Virus record (IMG/VR): IMGVR_UViG_3300017763_000182
Span: 1 to 24,236 of that record
Length of the DNA stretch: 24,236 nucleotides
Source of the DNA: a virus
Direction: 5' to 3' (one strand)
Position 1 is the first letter of the stretch. Each line of letters opens with the position of its first letter. This document shows positions 7,530 through 14,289 of this stretch, piece after piece. The notes beneath the pieces are model-generated. The model ran no database searches. It was not told where the DNA came from and saw only the letters and a program-made list of their open reading frames with translations. A program made the translations under genes and the position numbers.

Positions 7530-8168
7530 TTAGGCACCCCTACTTATATCGTAACGGTATTCGTCGCGAGAACCATACCCCTCGCCTAAAGCTTTTAATC
7601 CAGCAACCGCAGCGCCAAACCTTTGTTCGTACTGCGCAACTTCTTCGGGGATTTTTAAAAACGTTGCGGCTTCGACCAAGGTTCCGTAAAGAAGCGCATC
7701 TGGGCCATTTTCGGACAACCATGTTGTTCCGCTTTCAGCACCCGCGGTTAAAGATGCTGGCCTAAATTTGTAATGAAGCTCAAAGCTGTAGGCAGAATCC
7801 GGCGTTGGCGCTACGATAAAGGTAGAGTCATCAAACTGCGCATAGTACTTGGGTTCGCCAGTTGTAGAAGAATTTGGCGTATATGCTCGTATAAACGAAA
7901 CCTGCTTTAAAAATAAATAGTTGTATTCGTCATTTGCAATTACCGCCAAGCTGTATGGCGCAAGAAAATCAGATGGCGTAGACAAATACGGATTGCTTGC
8001 CGTAGCATTTCCAGTAACGTTTTTACGAAAAAACGGAAGTTCAATGTTTTTTAAAATCCTTTCTTCGGCTTCTTTTATAAACGTGGGCAGGTCTGCCACA
8101 AACGTTGTTTCAGATGTTTCGCAATAATCTTGTACCGTAGATTTTAAGGTTGCTAGTGTAAAACTCAT
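7530..8168 (-). CDS. Head-tail adaptor protein, podovirus type (212 aa)
   Basis: The N-terminal helices (MSFTLATLKSTVQDYCETSE, TFIKEAEERILKNIELPFFR), the beta core (NPYLSTPSDFL, FDDSTFIVAPTPDSAYSFEL) and the C-terminal helices (ALLYGTLVEAATFLKIPEE) match the phage adaptor family I know from podovirus-like marine phages. That family covers the role of P22 gp4-like tail accessory factors, bridging portal and tail. Length is normal for the family. It overlaps the previous gene by 4 bases (ATGA) and follows the other neck protein after one small gene. The adaptor call rests on recalled family pattern and gene order; it could be a different neck ring. Confidence 0.75.
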   Translation of the reverse strand: MSFTLATLKSTVQDYCETSETTFVADLPTFIKEAEERILKNIELPFFRKNVTGNATASNPYLSTPSDFLAPYSLAVIANDEYNYLFLKQVSFIRAYTPNSSTTGEPKYYAQFDDSTFIVAPTPDSAYSFELHYKFRPASLTAGAESGTTWLSENGPDALLYGTLVEAATFLKIPEEVAQYEQRFGAAVAGLKALGEGYGSRDEYRYDISRGA

Positions 8169-8470
8169 GTAATTACCACCGTTACTTGGCCGACTTGTCC
8201 TGACCCATTTACGGGCACAAAGGGATAATTGTCAATTGTTGGGACACCTACGGATACTACAAAAGGTTCCACGCGATCTGGGCGAGGGTTTTTTAAAGCT
8301 TGCGGATCATCTATATGACGTGTCGGAAACAACTGTGGTTGTTTTGGCTCAAACTCGTCAAACCCAACTAAATTGCCGGTCCACTCGCGTTTCATGCGAT
8401 TGAGCTTATATCGAAAGCCAGAACGGTCTGATATTCCGTAAGCGTTTTTTCCAGAAGCAAAGCCAGACAC
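8165..8470 (-). CDS. Conserved small neck-region protein (101 aa)
   Basis: A GTG start at 8468-8470 is 2 bases past the stop of the upstream gene, giving MSGFASGKNAYGISDRSGFR. The pattern YGISDRSGFR...EW.G..V...E.EPKQPQL.P is familiar from marine phage contigs and lacks a known role. The C-terminal part (EPFVVSVGVPTI, QVGQVTVVIT) is beta-rich. It sits between the two neck proteins and overlaps the second by 4 bases, so it is probably a neck or tail accessory component. No catalytic motif is visible. Confidence 0.82.
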   Translation of the reverse strand: MSGFASGKNAYGISDRSGFRYKLNRMKREWTGNLVGFDEFEPKQPQLFPTRHIDDPQALKNPRPDRVEPFVVSVGVPTIDNYPFVPVNGSGQVGQVTVVIT

Positions 8471-8472
8471 GG

Positions 8473-9357
8473 TTAAAGCCCGTACTGGTATGAAGGAGGA
8501 CTTATCTTAAAGGAGGCCCTATCACGATCTTCTTCCATTGCGCGAAGCATTTCTTCTTCATAAATAGCTTTAAGTGGAGCCATCAATTGAGGGCTGCGCT
8601 TCATAGAAAGATAGTACGCAAGGCCCGCGGCCAAACAAGGGTAGAACCTAAAAGGTATATCTACCGTGTTTGTAAAAGCATCCGCATCGTCTATTCGGGT
8701 TAAACGATTAAATTTAATAACGTCTGTGTTGTTGTCGGGAACCGGCCATATTTTTAAAACAGGGCTTATTTGCCTGTCTAAAAAGAACTGATTAGGCCGA
8801 CCTGTTTGAGTTTTTGTTGGAATGTTTAAAAATTCAGACCGACTAAGACGAGTGATTTCAAAATCTGTTCCGGTTCTAGTAACCACCGCAGAAAGCATAT
8901 CTATTGTAGATTGCGTGTCCGATAAATCTTGAATCGCCGAAACAGTGGTTGTAGCGCCGCTTGTACCGCCCGTAATCGTTTCGTTAAGCGCAAACGAGCC
9001 TACCGGAATAGTAGTGGCAAAAGCCGTGGTTGTAGGAGAGCTAGTTATAGAAGCAGTAGCGCCGCTTGTACCGCCCGTAATCGTTTCGCCAACCGTAAAA
9101 CTACCTGTAGCCGCTACGGAAAGCGTTAACGAGCCAGAAGGATACTCACTGATTCCGGCGGCAAGCGTTATGGTAGTTTGCTCTATGGTCCATTGATTTA
9201 AACCCCTGTTTGCCCAATCAGCAAACAACAAGTTCAAAGACCTTTTTGCCGTTCTTAGATCGTAGCCCGTGCGTACTTCTTGACCACAGCGTTCAAACGC
9301 TTCTTCAATATATTCAGCGACATCTATTTCAAAATTCTTACTGTTCGAGGTTGTCAT
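8473..9357 (-). CDS. Neck/tail-accessory protein with inserted GGTSGA repeat (294 aa)
   Basis: I chose the ATG at 9355-9357 (MTTSNSKNFEIDVAEYIEEA); an upstream TTG at 9372 would add five residues but is less likely. The helical N-terminus (EEAFERCGQEVRTGYDLRTA, SLNLLFADWANRGL) and the C-terminal part (TGRPNQFFLDRQISPVL, IPFRFYPCLAAGLAYYL, IYEEEMLRAMEEDRDRA) match a neck/tail-accessory family of podovirus-like marine phages. From memory these homologs have a short loop where this protein carries about 60-70 extra residues (about 75-143) with two copies of ETITGGTSGAT. It overlaps the upstream 227-residue gene by 20 bases. It probably joins portal and tail; the exact ring is uncertain. Confidence 0.78.
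   Translation of the reverse strand: MTTSNSKNFEIDVAEYIEEAFERCGQEVRTGYDLRTAKRSLNLLFADWANRGLNQWTIEQTTITLAAGISEYPSGSLTLSVAATGSFTVGETITGGTSGATASITSSPTTTAFATTIPVGSFALNETITGGTSGATTTVSAIQDLSDTQSTIDMLSAVVTRTGTDFEITRLSRSEFLNIPTKTQTGRPNQFFLDRQISPVLKIWPVPDNNTDVIKFNRLTRIDDADAFTNTVDIPFRFYPCLAAGLAYYLSMKRSPQLMAPLKAIYEEEMLRAMEEDRDRASFKISPPSYQYGL
8951..9088 (-). repeat. Pair of exact 33-bp direct repeats inside the neck-protein gene
   Basis: The same 33 bases occur at 8951-8983 and 9056-9088, 105 bases apart, in frame. They encode the two copies of ETITGGTSGAT. The exact nucleotide match suggests a recent in-frame duplication of about 35 codons, or recent gene conversion. Confidence 0.9.
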
Positions 9358-10021
9358 TGTATAAATTATCAAATATTCGGTTAACGTCCAAACTATAGTC
9401 TAAATCAGATTTAGAGTAATGTATGTGCGCCGAAGGTTTAAAATCGGGGGCACCCGAGCCTGTTTCAAACCAAGCGGGATGTGTAACCCGTACTCGGTTG
9501 TTTGGCAACGCTACAATATTGCCCGTCCATTGACCTGCATCTAATAGCTGTAAAACATGCGATTGCTTGTGCTGTGCCGGATCATCCGCTATTTCGCTTT
9601 CCGTATAATCCACAGTAAACAAATACTTTGCAGGGAACATTTCCCCGTTTATTTTAGCCATCCACGGGGACGGCGTTGCTCTATCTAAAACATACACAGA
9701 GTGATGATTAGAAGAACAGTCCCACGGTTGAGCATCATGTACCGCCATAGGCTCCGGCCATTCTTCTAGCGGAATATCCGCAACAAGCGCGGTTATGGGC
9801 ATTCGTGCCCACATTGCCCCACCATGTACGGTATCTTCTTCTTCACCTTCGGCTTCAATCCCAGTGAAAATAATTTGAAAACTTAAACACCTACAAGGCA
9901 TTGTAGTTACAGCAACCACCATTGCATGAAGAAACTCGCCATGAAACTGTTCGTGGTTATGCGTAAATTCTTTTCTGACCCAGCACTTAAAATGCGGGAT
10001 ATTCGACGTTAAGTAAGACAT
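9338..10021 (-). CDS. Conserved marine-phage protein of unknown function, HGGAMWARMP type (227 aa)
   Basis: It contains SYLTSNIPHFKCWVRKEFTH, then QFHGEFLHAMVV, VHGGAMWARMPITALV, AQPWDCSSNHH, KYLFTVDYTESEIADDPAQH, KQSHVLQLLDAGQW and GNIVALPNNRVRVTHPAWF. I recognise this combination as a family present in many marine phages between head and tail genes, without assigned biochemistry. Conserved His, Cys, Trp and Asp residues could bind metal, but I see no known catalytic signature. The start at 10021 is 3 bases after the previous stop. The last 20 bases overlap the neck-protein gene. It may be a structural or assembly factor, inferred from neighbours. Confidence 0.85.
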   Translation of the reverse strand: MSYLTSNIPHFKCWVRKEFTHNHEQFHGEFLHAMVVAVTTMPCRCLSFQIIFTGIEAEGEEEDTVHGGAMWARMPITALVADIPLEEWPEPMAVHDAQPWDCSSNHHSVYVLDRATPSPWMAKINGEMFPAKYLFTVDYTESEIADDPAQHKQSHVLQLLDAGQWTGNIVALPNNRVRVTHPAWFETGSGAPDFKPSAHIHYSKSDLDYSLDVNRIFDNLYNDNLEQ

Positions 10022-10024
10022 GCT

Positions 10025-10282
10025 TTATTTGCTTACTTTGCCACCACTTCGATAACCCTTGGACTTCATCTTACCGCCAGCCGCCATGCCTTTAGATTTC
10101 ATGGCACCGCCCATAGATTTTTTGGCTACCTTACCACCAGCCGCCATACCCTTGGGCTTCATCTTACCACCCGCCGCCATGCCTTTAGATTTCATGGCAC
10201 CGCCCATAGACATACCTTTGGCTTTGATCTTAGTTGTGCTTTTTTTCTTAGGAGCACCGTTTCCTAAATTAACTACGGACAT
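10025..10282 (-). CDS. Lys/Gly/Met repeat protein (85 aa)
   Basis: This tiny, strongly basic protein is built almost entirely of repeats. Blocks of GGAMKSKGMAAGGKMK and KGMAAGGKV recur, and the end is YRSGGKVSK. There are no acidic residues, so it should bind DNA or another polyanion, or sit against an acidic partner. The start has GAGG 6 bases ahead of the ATG. It is the last of four small basic genes in a row. A DNA-binding protein packed in the head, or a minor virion peptide, is possible; the sequence alone does not decide. The repeat is also visible at DNA level (38-bp exact copies). Confidence 0.8.
   Translation of the reverse strand: MSVVNLGNGAPKKKSTTKIKAKGMSMGGAMKSKGMAAGGKMKPKGMAAGGKVAKKSMGGAMKSKGMAAGGKMKSKGYRSGGKVSK
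10080..10210 (-). repeat. Exact 38-bp direct repeats in the Lys/Gly/Met repeat gene
   Basis: Identical 38-base copies lie at 10080-10117 and 10173-10210, 93 bases (31 codons) apart, with diverged half-copies between. They encode the SMGGAMKSKGMAAGG block. Such in-frame repeats can expand or contract by slippage or recombination. Confidence 0.9.
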
Positions 10283-10289
10283 ATCAACC

Positions 10290-10616
10290 TCACAAATATT
10301 TGGTTACTTTTCGACGATCTTCTAATACCGCGCCGCATCCTTTTGCAATTTGTTGACGAACTTCGCCCCCATTCCGCATTCCTTTTACAGTAGCTTTCTT
10401 AGTGTTGGAAACCACCGTCTTGCCTTTACTTCCGGCTTTTTTCTTTTTCCGCGCCGTTGCCGCTCGTTCTGCTTTAGTCAAAGATCGTGCTTTGGCTTCG
10501 GGCAAACAACGGTCTGGATTTTTTTTGTCCGGCGAAGTACCACATTTTCCAACAATGTTGCCTTCGGAGTCGATACGAACCCAGTTTTGGTCGCGCCATT
10601 TCTTTAACTCACCCAT
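10290..10616 (-). CDS. Small basic protein with KWRDQNWVRI start and Gly-Gly motif (108 aa)
   Basis: It starts MGELKKWRDQNWVRIDSEGN and continues with VGKCGTSPDKKNPDRCLPEA, LTKAERAATARKKKKAGSKG, MRNGGEVRQQ and GCGAVLEDRRKVTKYL. The W-x-x-x-x-W-V plus CGTS..KKNP.RCLP pattern and the A-A-T-A-R-K-K-K-K helix are familiar from marine phages, always unassigned. Paired cysteines could bind metal or form a disulphide. It is strongly basic. Translation is coupled by a TAATG overlap with the upstream gene. A DNA- or virion-associated role is inferred from charge and position. Confidence 0.82.
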   Translation of the reverse strand: MGELKKWRDQNWVRIDSEGNIVGKCGTSPDKKNPDRCLPEAKARSLTKAERAATARKKKKAGSKGKTVVSNTKKATVKGMRNGGEVRQQIAKGCGAVLEDRRKVTKYL

Positions 10617-10831
10617 TACTTTTTCTTTTTACTGCTTTTGGCGTAATTGGGATCTTTGCAATACTTTGACGCAGCCATGTTGGCATAGGCAGAAGGGTAG
10701 GTATCAAAAGTTCTTTTTGCCCAAGCCTTACCTGAAGGACAAATTTTACTCCCTTTGCTTTTTTTAGACGCAGCACCACCTTTTCGGTAATACGTTAGTC
10801 CTTTAGGCATGTCGCCTCTAGTCATCACCAT
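10616..10831 (-). CDS. Small basic protein with Lys-rich tail (71 aa)
   Basis: This 71-residue protein contains GLTYYRKGGAASKKSKGSKI, then CPSGKAWAKRTFDTYPSAYA, NMAASKYCKDPNYAKSS and a lysine tail. The TF..YPSAYAN.AAS.YC pattern is known to me from marine phage contigs without function. The two Cys flank a short helix. The start is either the ATG at 10831, overlapping the previous gene by 7 bases, or the ATG at 10825 or 10810; I keep the longest. It is a member of the basic cluster, probably made late with the virion. Confidence 0.8.
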   Translation of the reverse strand: MVMTRGDMPKGLTYYRKGGAASKKSKGSKICPSGKAWAKRTFDTYPSAYANMAASKYCKDPNYAKSSKKKK

Positions 10832-11109
10832 GCTTTACACGACCAATAACGGGCACTGAATTTATCTTTGGCAGTATCGCAATTATGGCGTGCCCTAAAA
10901 TTAGAACGTCTAGCAGGTTGATCTTTCTTAATAGACATTTTAGGGTCCCCAAAGCGTACTATCTTGATTTCACTACCTTTTTTAGCCAAAACCGCACTTT
11001 TTTTAGGCTTATTAGGAGTTCTTTTTGGTTTATTAAAACCCGAAAAAGTTTCTCCACGATACTTTATACGACCCGAAGGAGTCCGAGTAACGTCTTTAGT
11101 TGTCGCCAT
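10825..11109 (-). CDS. Small basic protein, FSGxNKPKRTP family (94 aa)
   Basis: It contains SGRIKYRGETFSGFNKPKRT, PNKPKKSAVLAKKGSEIKIV, RFGDPKMS, SNFRARHNCDTAKDKFSARY and WSCKAW. This is a widespread marine phage family (FSG.NKPKRTP, KS.VLAK.G, IRFG, FRARH...A.YW). The core looks like a small beta barrel (SAVLAKKGSEIKIVRFGD) followed by a basic helix with an RARHxC region and a final W..C..W. It is strongly basic, consistent with nucleic-acid binding. The gene begins 19 bases after the upstream stop with AAAGG ahead. No function is established to my knowledge. Confidence 0.85.
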   Translation of the reverse strand: MATTKDVTRTPSGRIKYRGETFSGFNKPKRTPNKPKKSAVLAKKGSEIKIVRFGDPKMSIKKDQPARRSNFRARHNCDTAKDKFSARYWSCKAW

Positions 11110-11128
11110 AAATACAACCTTTTAATTA

Positions 11129-11533
11129 TCACGCAAATTTTTTGCGCAGATGAAAAACAACTGTGTACGTGTCACCACTAGTGTGACCCACCGTAGTAAA
11201 GTTAATATCGCCCGTTTTACCGCTACCGGCATTATTGGTAAGGCCCCCAAAAAGCGTGTAGTCGTGATAACCACTTTGATTTTCGCCAAGCTCTATACAA
11301 AATAAATCGGTGCTTGCGTCCCACAAAATTTGAACTTTCATGCCTATGCACTGCCACCAAATATGCTCAATAACTACATCCGTGCAAGCGTCTCCATCGG
11401 CACTAGGCTGCAAAGCGGAAACGTCTACCTTGGTGACTGCGCTTTCGCCTGTTCCGTCTGAAACATTGGTTAGCTTTAAAACCGCCGATTTAGGGCCATC
11501 AATAATTATCTGTGACGCGACTGTATCAGCCAT
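11129..11533 (-). CDS. Conserved virion-type protein, beta-rich (134 aa)
   Basis: The start is MADTVASQIIIDGPKSAVLK, then LTNVSDGTGESAVTKVDVSA, VIEHIWWQCIGMKVQILWDA and GDINFTTVGHTSGDTYTVVF. It resembles a family common in marine phage head regions. It is predicted all-beta, with a conserved WW pair and a short basic end (HLRKKFA). AGGAG precedes the ATG, and a terminator-like hairpin lies between it and the upstream gene. I infer a head-surface or stabilising protein from location; no experimental role is known to me. Confidence 0.82.
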   Translation of the reverse strand: MADTVASQIIIDGPKSAVLKLTNVSDGTGESAVTKVDVSALQPSADGDACTDVVIEHIWWQCIGMKVQILWDASTDLFCIELGENQSGYHDYTLFGGLTNNAGSGKTGDINFTTVGHTSGDTYTVVFHLRKKFA

Positions 11534-11540
11534 ATATTTC

Positions 11541-11570
11541 TCCTAAAAGAAGGGGCGAATAACGCCCCTT
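11541..11570 (-). terminator. Terminator-like hairpin after the 168-residue gene
   Basis: On the minus strand an 8-base-pair GC-rich stem (AAGGGGCG/CGCCCCTT, 11550-11570) with a 5-base loop is followed only by CTTTTAGG. The U-tract is weak and merges with the Shine-Dalgarno site of the next gene. It probably causes partial termination or marks an RNA end. Confidence 0.6.
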
Positions 11571-11586
11571 GCAGCCTACAGGGTTA

Positions 11587-12093
11587 CTATTGATCGGCAA
11601 ATGCAGGGGCGGTTGCGCTCGTAACGGTGCCAAGAATCTGATAATTAGTGGAGTTTAAACCAATAATCGTCACGTCAAATCCCGCAGGTACGTTTAGCTG
11701 AATACTGCTGTTTGAATTACCGTCCGAAAATACTGCGCTAACTTCGTTATCAGTGTCTAGGAAAGTAACGCCACCAATGTAAAAGTTGGTGTTGCCGGGG
11801 GTGACAATGATCGCGTCCGTAGCATCCGCAGCACCACCCGCGTAGACAAATCTAAAAACAGATCCAGCAACGGGTGCCGGTAGTGTGTAAGTGTTGTCTT
11901 GACCGCCATCTGGAACAAGAAGAACTCGTCCGCTATGGGTAGCGTTAGTTAGGGTTACATTTGCGTCAGCAAGGCTTACAGGAGCACCACCATATGTGCT
12001 GATTTCTGTAATGCCGCCGGTAGCTGCATTTTTGCTTACGGCAATAAAACCGTTTTCTGAACGGACGGGACCGCTAAAAGTTGTGTTCGCCAT
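11587..12093 (-). CDS. Conserved head-region virion protein, MANTTFSGPVRSENGF type (168 aa)
   Basis: The start MANTTFSGPVRSENGFIAVS, with GRVLLVPDGGQDNTYTLPAP, FYIGGVTFLDTD and VTIIGLNSTNYQIL, is familiar from many marine phages, located right after the capsid gene. The fold is predicted all-beta (FRFVYAGGA, IQLNVPAGFDVTI). Structural or decoration function is inferred from position and strong expression signals: AGGAG site, its own gap of 119 bases, and terminators on both sides. Length and sequence are complete. Confidence 0.85.
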   Translation of the reverse strand: MANTTFSGPVRSENGFIAVSKNAATGGITEISTYGGAPVSLADANVTLTNATHSGRVLLVPDGGQDNTYTLPAPVAGSVFRFVYAGGAADATDAIIVTPGNTNFYIGGVTFLDTDNEVSAVFSDGNSNSSIQLNVPAGFDVTIIGLNSTNYQILGTVTSATAPAFADQ

Positions 12094-12118
12094 GATTATC
12101 TCCTGTCGTGGCTAGTGT

Positions 12119-12137
12119 CAGGCACGGAATGCACCTG
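12119..12137 (-). other. Small hairpin upstream of the 168-residue gene
   Basis: A 7-base-pair stem (CAGGTGC/GTGCCTG on the minus strand, two G-U pairs) with a 5-base loop lies between the capsid terminator and the Shine-Dalgarno site. It may protect a processed 5' end, but chance is possible. An AT-rich stretch with TATATTTAAT at 12145-12156 could be a promoter -10 region; I see no convincing -35. Confidence 0.3.
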
Positions 12138-12157
12138 TCAGGAATAAATTAAATATA

Positions 12158-12190
12158 CACAAAAAGAAAAGGGGCAACAAGTGCCCCTTT
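12158..12190 (-). terminator. Rho-independent terminator after the major capsid gene
   Basis: On the minus strand a perfect 9-base-pair stem (AAAGGGGCA/TGCCCCTTT, 12168-12190) with a 5-base loop is followed by a T-rich tail (TCTTTTTGTG). It starts 22 bases after the capsid stop. It fits a terminator that ends or attenuates the capsid transcript. Confidence 0.85.
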
Positions 12191-12212
12191 CTTAATAGCT
12201 AGCTCAAAAGAA

Positions 12213-13118
12213 CTAGGCTCCGGGTGTGCCGATAACGGAACGCCAATCAGATACGCCGAACGAATAACGTTCACGTGCCTTGAAGCGCATGTTACCTGTA
12301 TCAAAGTCACCTTCCATCGCAGTTTTGATGGGAGTTCTTTGAAACAATTTAAAGCCACTTGGAGCGTCAGTCTTTATGAAGTATGCGTCTGTGTCCGTAA
12401 GGAAGTGGTTTACAACCGCTCCTTCTGGAAGCATTCCCATAGACTTCATAGCGTTGACATCGTTGTCAGCCGTGCTTGATCGCAGGGTAGAGTTCATAAC
12501 TCTTTCTGCAATAAATTGAAGCTCTTTAGGAATTACTAACTTCATTCCACGAACTGCAATCTTTAAGCCACGCTCATCGGTGAAGCCTGCAATATCAATT
12601 AGCATCTGCTCAAGAGATGTTTCGTTGAGATCGGCGGCTACGGCCAATACGTTTGACTGATTACCAGAGATTGACGGGTGATCTGCTGCACACAATGCCG
12701 AGCCGTCACCGATAGGCGAAGCAGTGCTGAACGCATTGTTCAGTACGCTTGCTGCGCGGATTTGCTTGGTTTGTGACATAGAACGTGCCAATGCACGGGT
12801 ATAGCGTGCTGCCAGCTTGTCATAAAGGTTATCTTCAATAGCTTCCTCAGTGATCGAAAAGGCTAGTGCAATAGTTTCATGTGAGTAGCGTGCAGTATAA
12901 GTCTCCTGCGCTTGGTCAAATGAAATTGAACCACCTTCAGATTTAACTGGGGCTGTACCAAAGCCAGAAAGCATCACTTCTTCTTCAAACGCTCTGTCCG
13001 AAGACTCTTCGTCAAAGATTTCAGAATGCTCTTGGTCATATCGATCATACTCTAAGCCGAACAAAGCGTTTAGGCCGGGTTCAAGCTCTTTCGCCAGTTG
13101 GGCGCGTGTAATAGGCAT
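12213..13118 (-). CDS. Major capsid protein (301 aa)
   Basis: Recognised by position after scaffold and head accessory genes, by length (301 residues) and by the C-terminal pattern TDTDAYFIKTD, GFKLFQRTPI and MRFKARERYSFGVSDWRSVI, which I associate with HK97-fold capsid proteins of the Mu gpT-like group. The N-terminal part (ARYSHETIALAFSITEEAIE, LARSMSQTKQIRAASVLNNA) fits the extended helix and A-domain entry seen in such proteins. There is no N-terminal extension that would suggest a cleaved propeptide, in keeping with a separate scaffold. It has a strong AGGAG site and its own terminator, both fitting high expression. Fold assignment is recalled, not computed. Confidence 0.88.
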   Translation of the reverse strand: MPITRAQLAKELEPGLNALFGLEYDRYDQEHSEIFDEESSDRAFEEEVMLSGFGTAPVKSEGGSISFDQAQETYTARYSHETIALAFSITEEAIEDNLYDKLAARYTRALARSMSQTKQIRAASVLNNAFSTASPIGDGSALCAADHPSISGNQSNVLAVAADLNETSLEQMLIDIAGFTDERGLKIAVRGMKLVIPKELQFIAERVMNSTLRSSTADNDVNAMKSMGMLPEGAVVNHFLTDTDAYFIKTDAPSGFKLFQRTPIKTAMEGDFDTGNMRFKARERYSFGVSDWRSVIGTPGA

Positions 13119-13133
13119 TGAATTTCTCCTACC

Positions 13134-13784
13134 TTATATGCCAGTTGTAGTGGCTGTAGTTTGTGAATCGAATCTCGCATTCGGAGAGTTATAGTGTGCA
13201 TTTAATCGCACAATCAAGCCAATCCCTGCTGAAGCAAAATCACTGTTAGCATCGTCATCAACGATACCCATGATTTTCAACGGCAGCGTAGCTGTAGTTG
13301 CGATTGTAGACACGCCTAACGCCGAGTTAGAGCGACCTGTGTCGGTTGAACCGGTTCGAGCAGAAGTGCCAAGACTAGCATTAGCGAATACTGCCGCCAG
13401 AGCAGTAGCTCTGTTGGTAATAGATGCGTCTGTAGCAACTTGGAAAGTTTGCATCGGATTATCTGCAACGAGTGCTTTGACAGGAAAATTCGTGTCAACG
13501 CTTACGCTGTTAGATCCGGGCCAATAGTTAATGAAAGTGGGCTTCTTAGTTACAGAATCCACATATTCAACACCAACTAATACACCGAGGGCTTGCGTAG
13601 TGCCGCCATCAGTTGCGCCTGCTTGAGCAATTACCCCAGCAGCTAACGGAACAACGATGCCATATTGAAATATAGCGCCTGTGTTATCCGAAGCGATTTC
13701 GTATTGAGTTAGACCATTTGAATTTGCGGCTGCTCCTACTAGTCCAATAGGACGAAGCCCGTAAGCAGTTTCTTGATTTGCCAT
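13134..13784 (-). CDS. Probable head accessory/decoration protein (216 aa)
   Basis: The start MANQETAYGLRPIGLVGAAA is a typical opening of proteins encoded next to the capsid gene in marine phages. The body is Ala/Thr/Gly-rich and beta-predicted (FQYGIVVPLAAGVIAQAGAT, QALGVLVGVEYVDS, GIGLIVRLNAHY). It precedes the capsid gene with a 15-base gap and has its own AGGAG site. Position and composition point to a head stabiliser or decoration protein; a different minor head role is possible. No enzymatic motif is present. Confidence 0.72.
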   Translation of the reverse strand: MANQETAYGLRPIGLVGAAANSNGLTQYEIASDNTGAIFQYGIVVPLAAGVIAQAGATDGGTTQALGVLVGVEYVDSVTKKPTFINYWPGSNSVSVDTNFPVKALVADNPMQTFQVATDASITNRATALAAVFANASLGTSARTGSTDTGRSNSALGVSTIATTATLPLKIMGIVDDDANSDFASAGIGLIVRLNAHYNSPNARFDSQTTATTTGI

Positions 13785-13803
13785 TTAATTGCTCCTAAAA
13801 GCG

Positions 13804-14289
13804 TTACTTACGAGGACCACCAAAAGTTACACGGGATTGACGTTCTGGTTTGTCAATCACCATAGTCGAGTGTGCATTTTCGCGAAGAATGTCCGTTTCA
13901 ATCGCTTCGATCTGATCTGCGCTCTTCCGTTGGAAGTACTCAGTTCTTTCAGCCACGGTTTCTAACGGTATTCTTGCTAGCAACAATCCGCCTACACCAA
14001 ACACGCCTTCATATTTCCCTGATTCTATAGTAGGTGCCTCAAAGTCGGGATATTCATCGCGTCTGACTAGTTCATAGCCTTCTCTAATACGAGCAGAAAT
14101 ATTGGTGCGGTCTTCAAAACCACGCACTTCCGCACGTATCCAACGATGTTTATACCCTTCTGGCGCAGGGGGCGCGTCTAACTTAGACGGTGGACTCCAA
14201 GGCGTTCTTCTTGCCTTTGCAGCCCGTGATGATTTAGCGCGGGAAGTTCTCTTGATAGCTTCAATTTCATCATTTTGATTATCTGTCAT
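13804..14289 (-). CDS. Head-module protein of unknown function (161 aa)
   Basis: The N-terminus is basic and disordered-looking (IKRTSRAKSSRAAKARRTPW). The core is GYKHRWIRAEVRGFEDRTNI, SARIREGYELVRRDEYPDF and GVFGVGGLLLARIPLETVAE, followed by a helical end and a basic tail (TFGGPRK). The RWIR....G..D..N...R...G...V.....P pattern is familiar from marine phage genes between scaffold and capsid. It overlaps the scaffold gene by 4 bases (ATGA), so it is made at a linked rate. It may be a head assembly or minor head protein; no known function is assigned. Confidence 0.8.
   Translation of the reverse strand: MTDNQNDEIEAIKRTSRAKSSRAAKARRTPWSPPSKLDAPPAPEGYKHRWIRAEVRGFEDRTNISARIREGYELVRRDEYPDFEAPTIESGKYEGVFGVGGLLLARIPLETVAERTEYFQRKSADQIEAIETDILRENAHSTMVIDKPERQSRVTFGGPRK

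Noticed and set aside
9358-9372. Upstream TTG start for the neck-protein gene
   Set aside because: The ATG at 9355-9357 gives the family-like start; the TTG adds only MIIYT and lies deeper in the preceding gene.
10080-10210. Possible CRISPR-like direct repeats
   Set aside because: The repeats are in frame inside a basic protein gene, are imperfect between the main copies, and have no unique spacers or cas genes.
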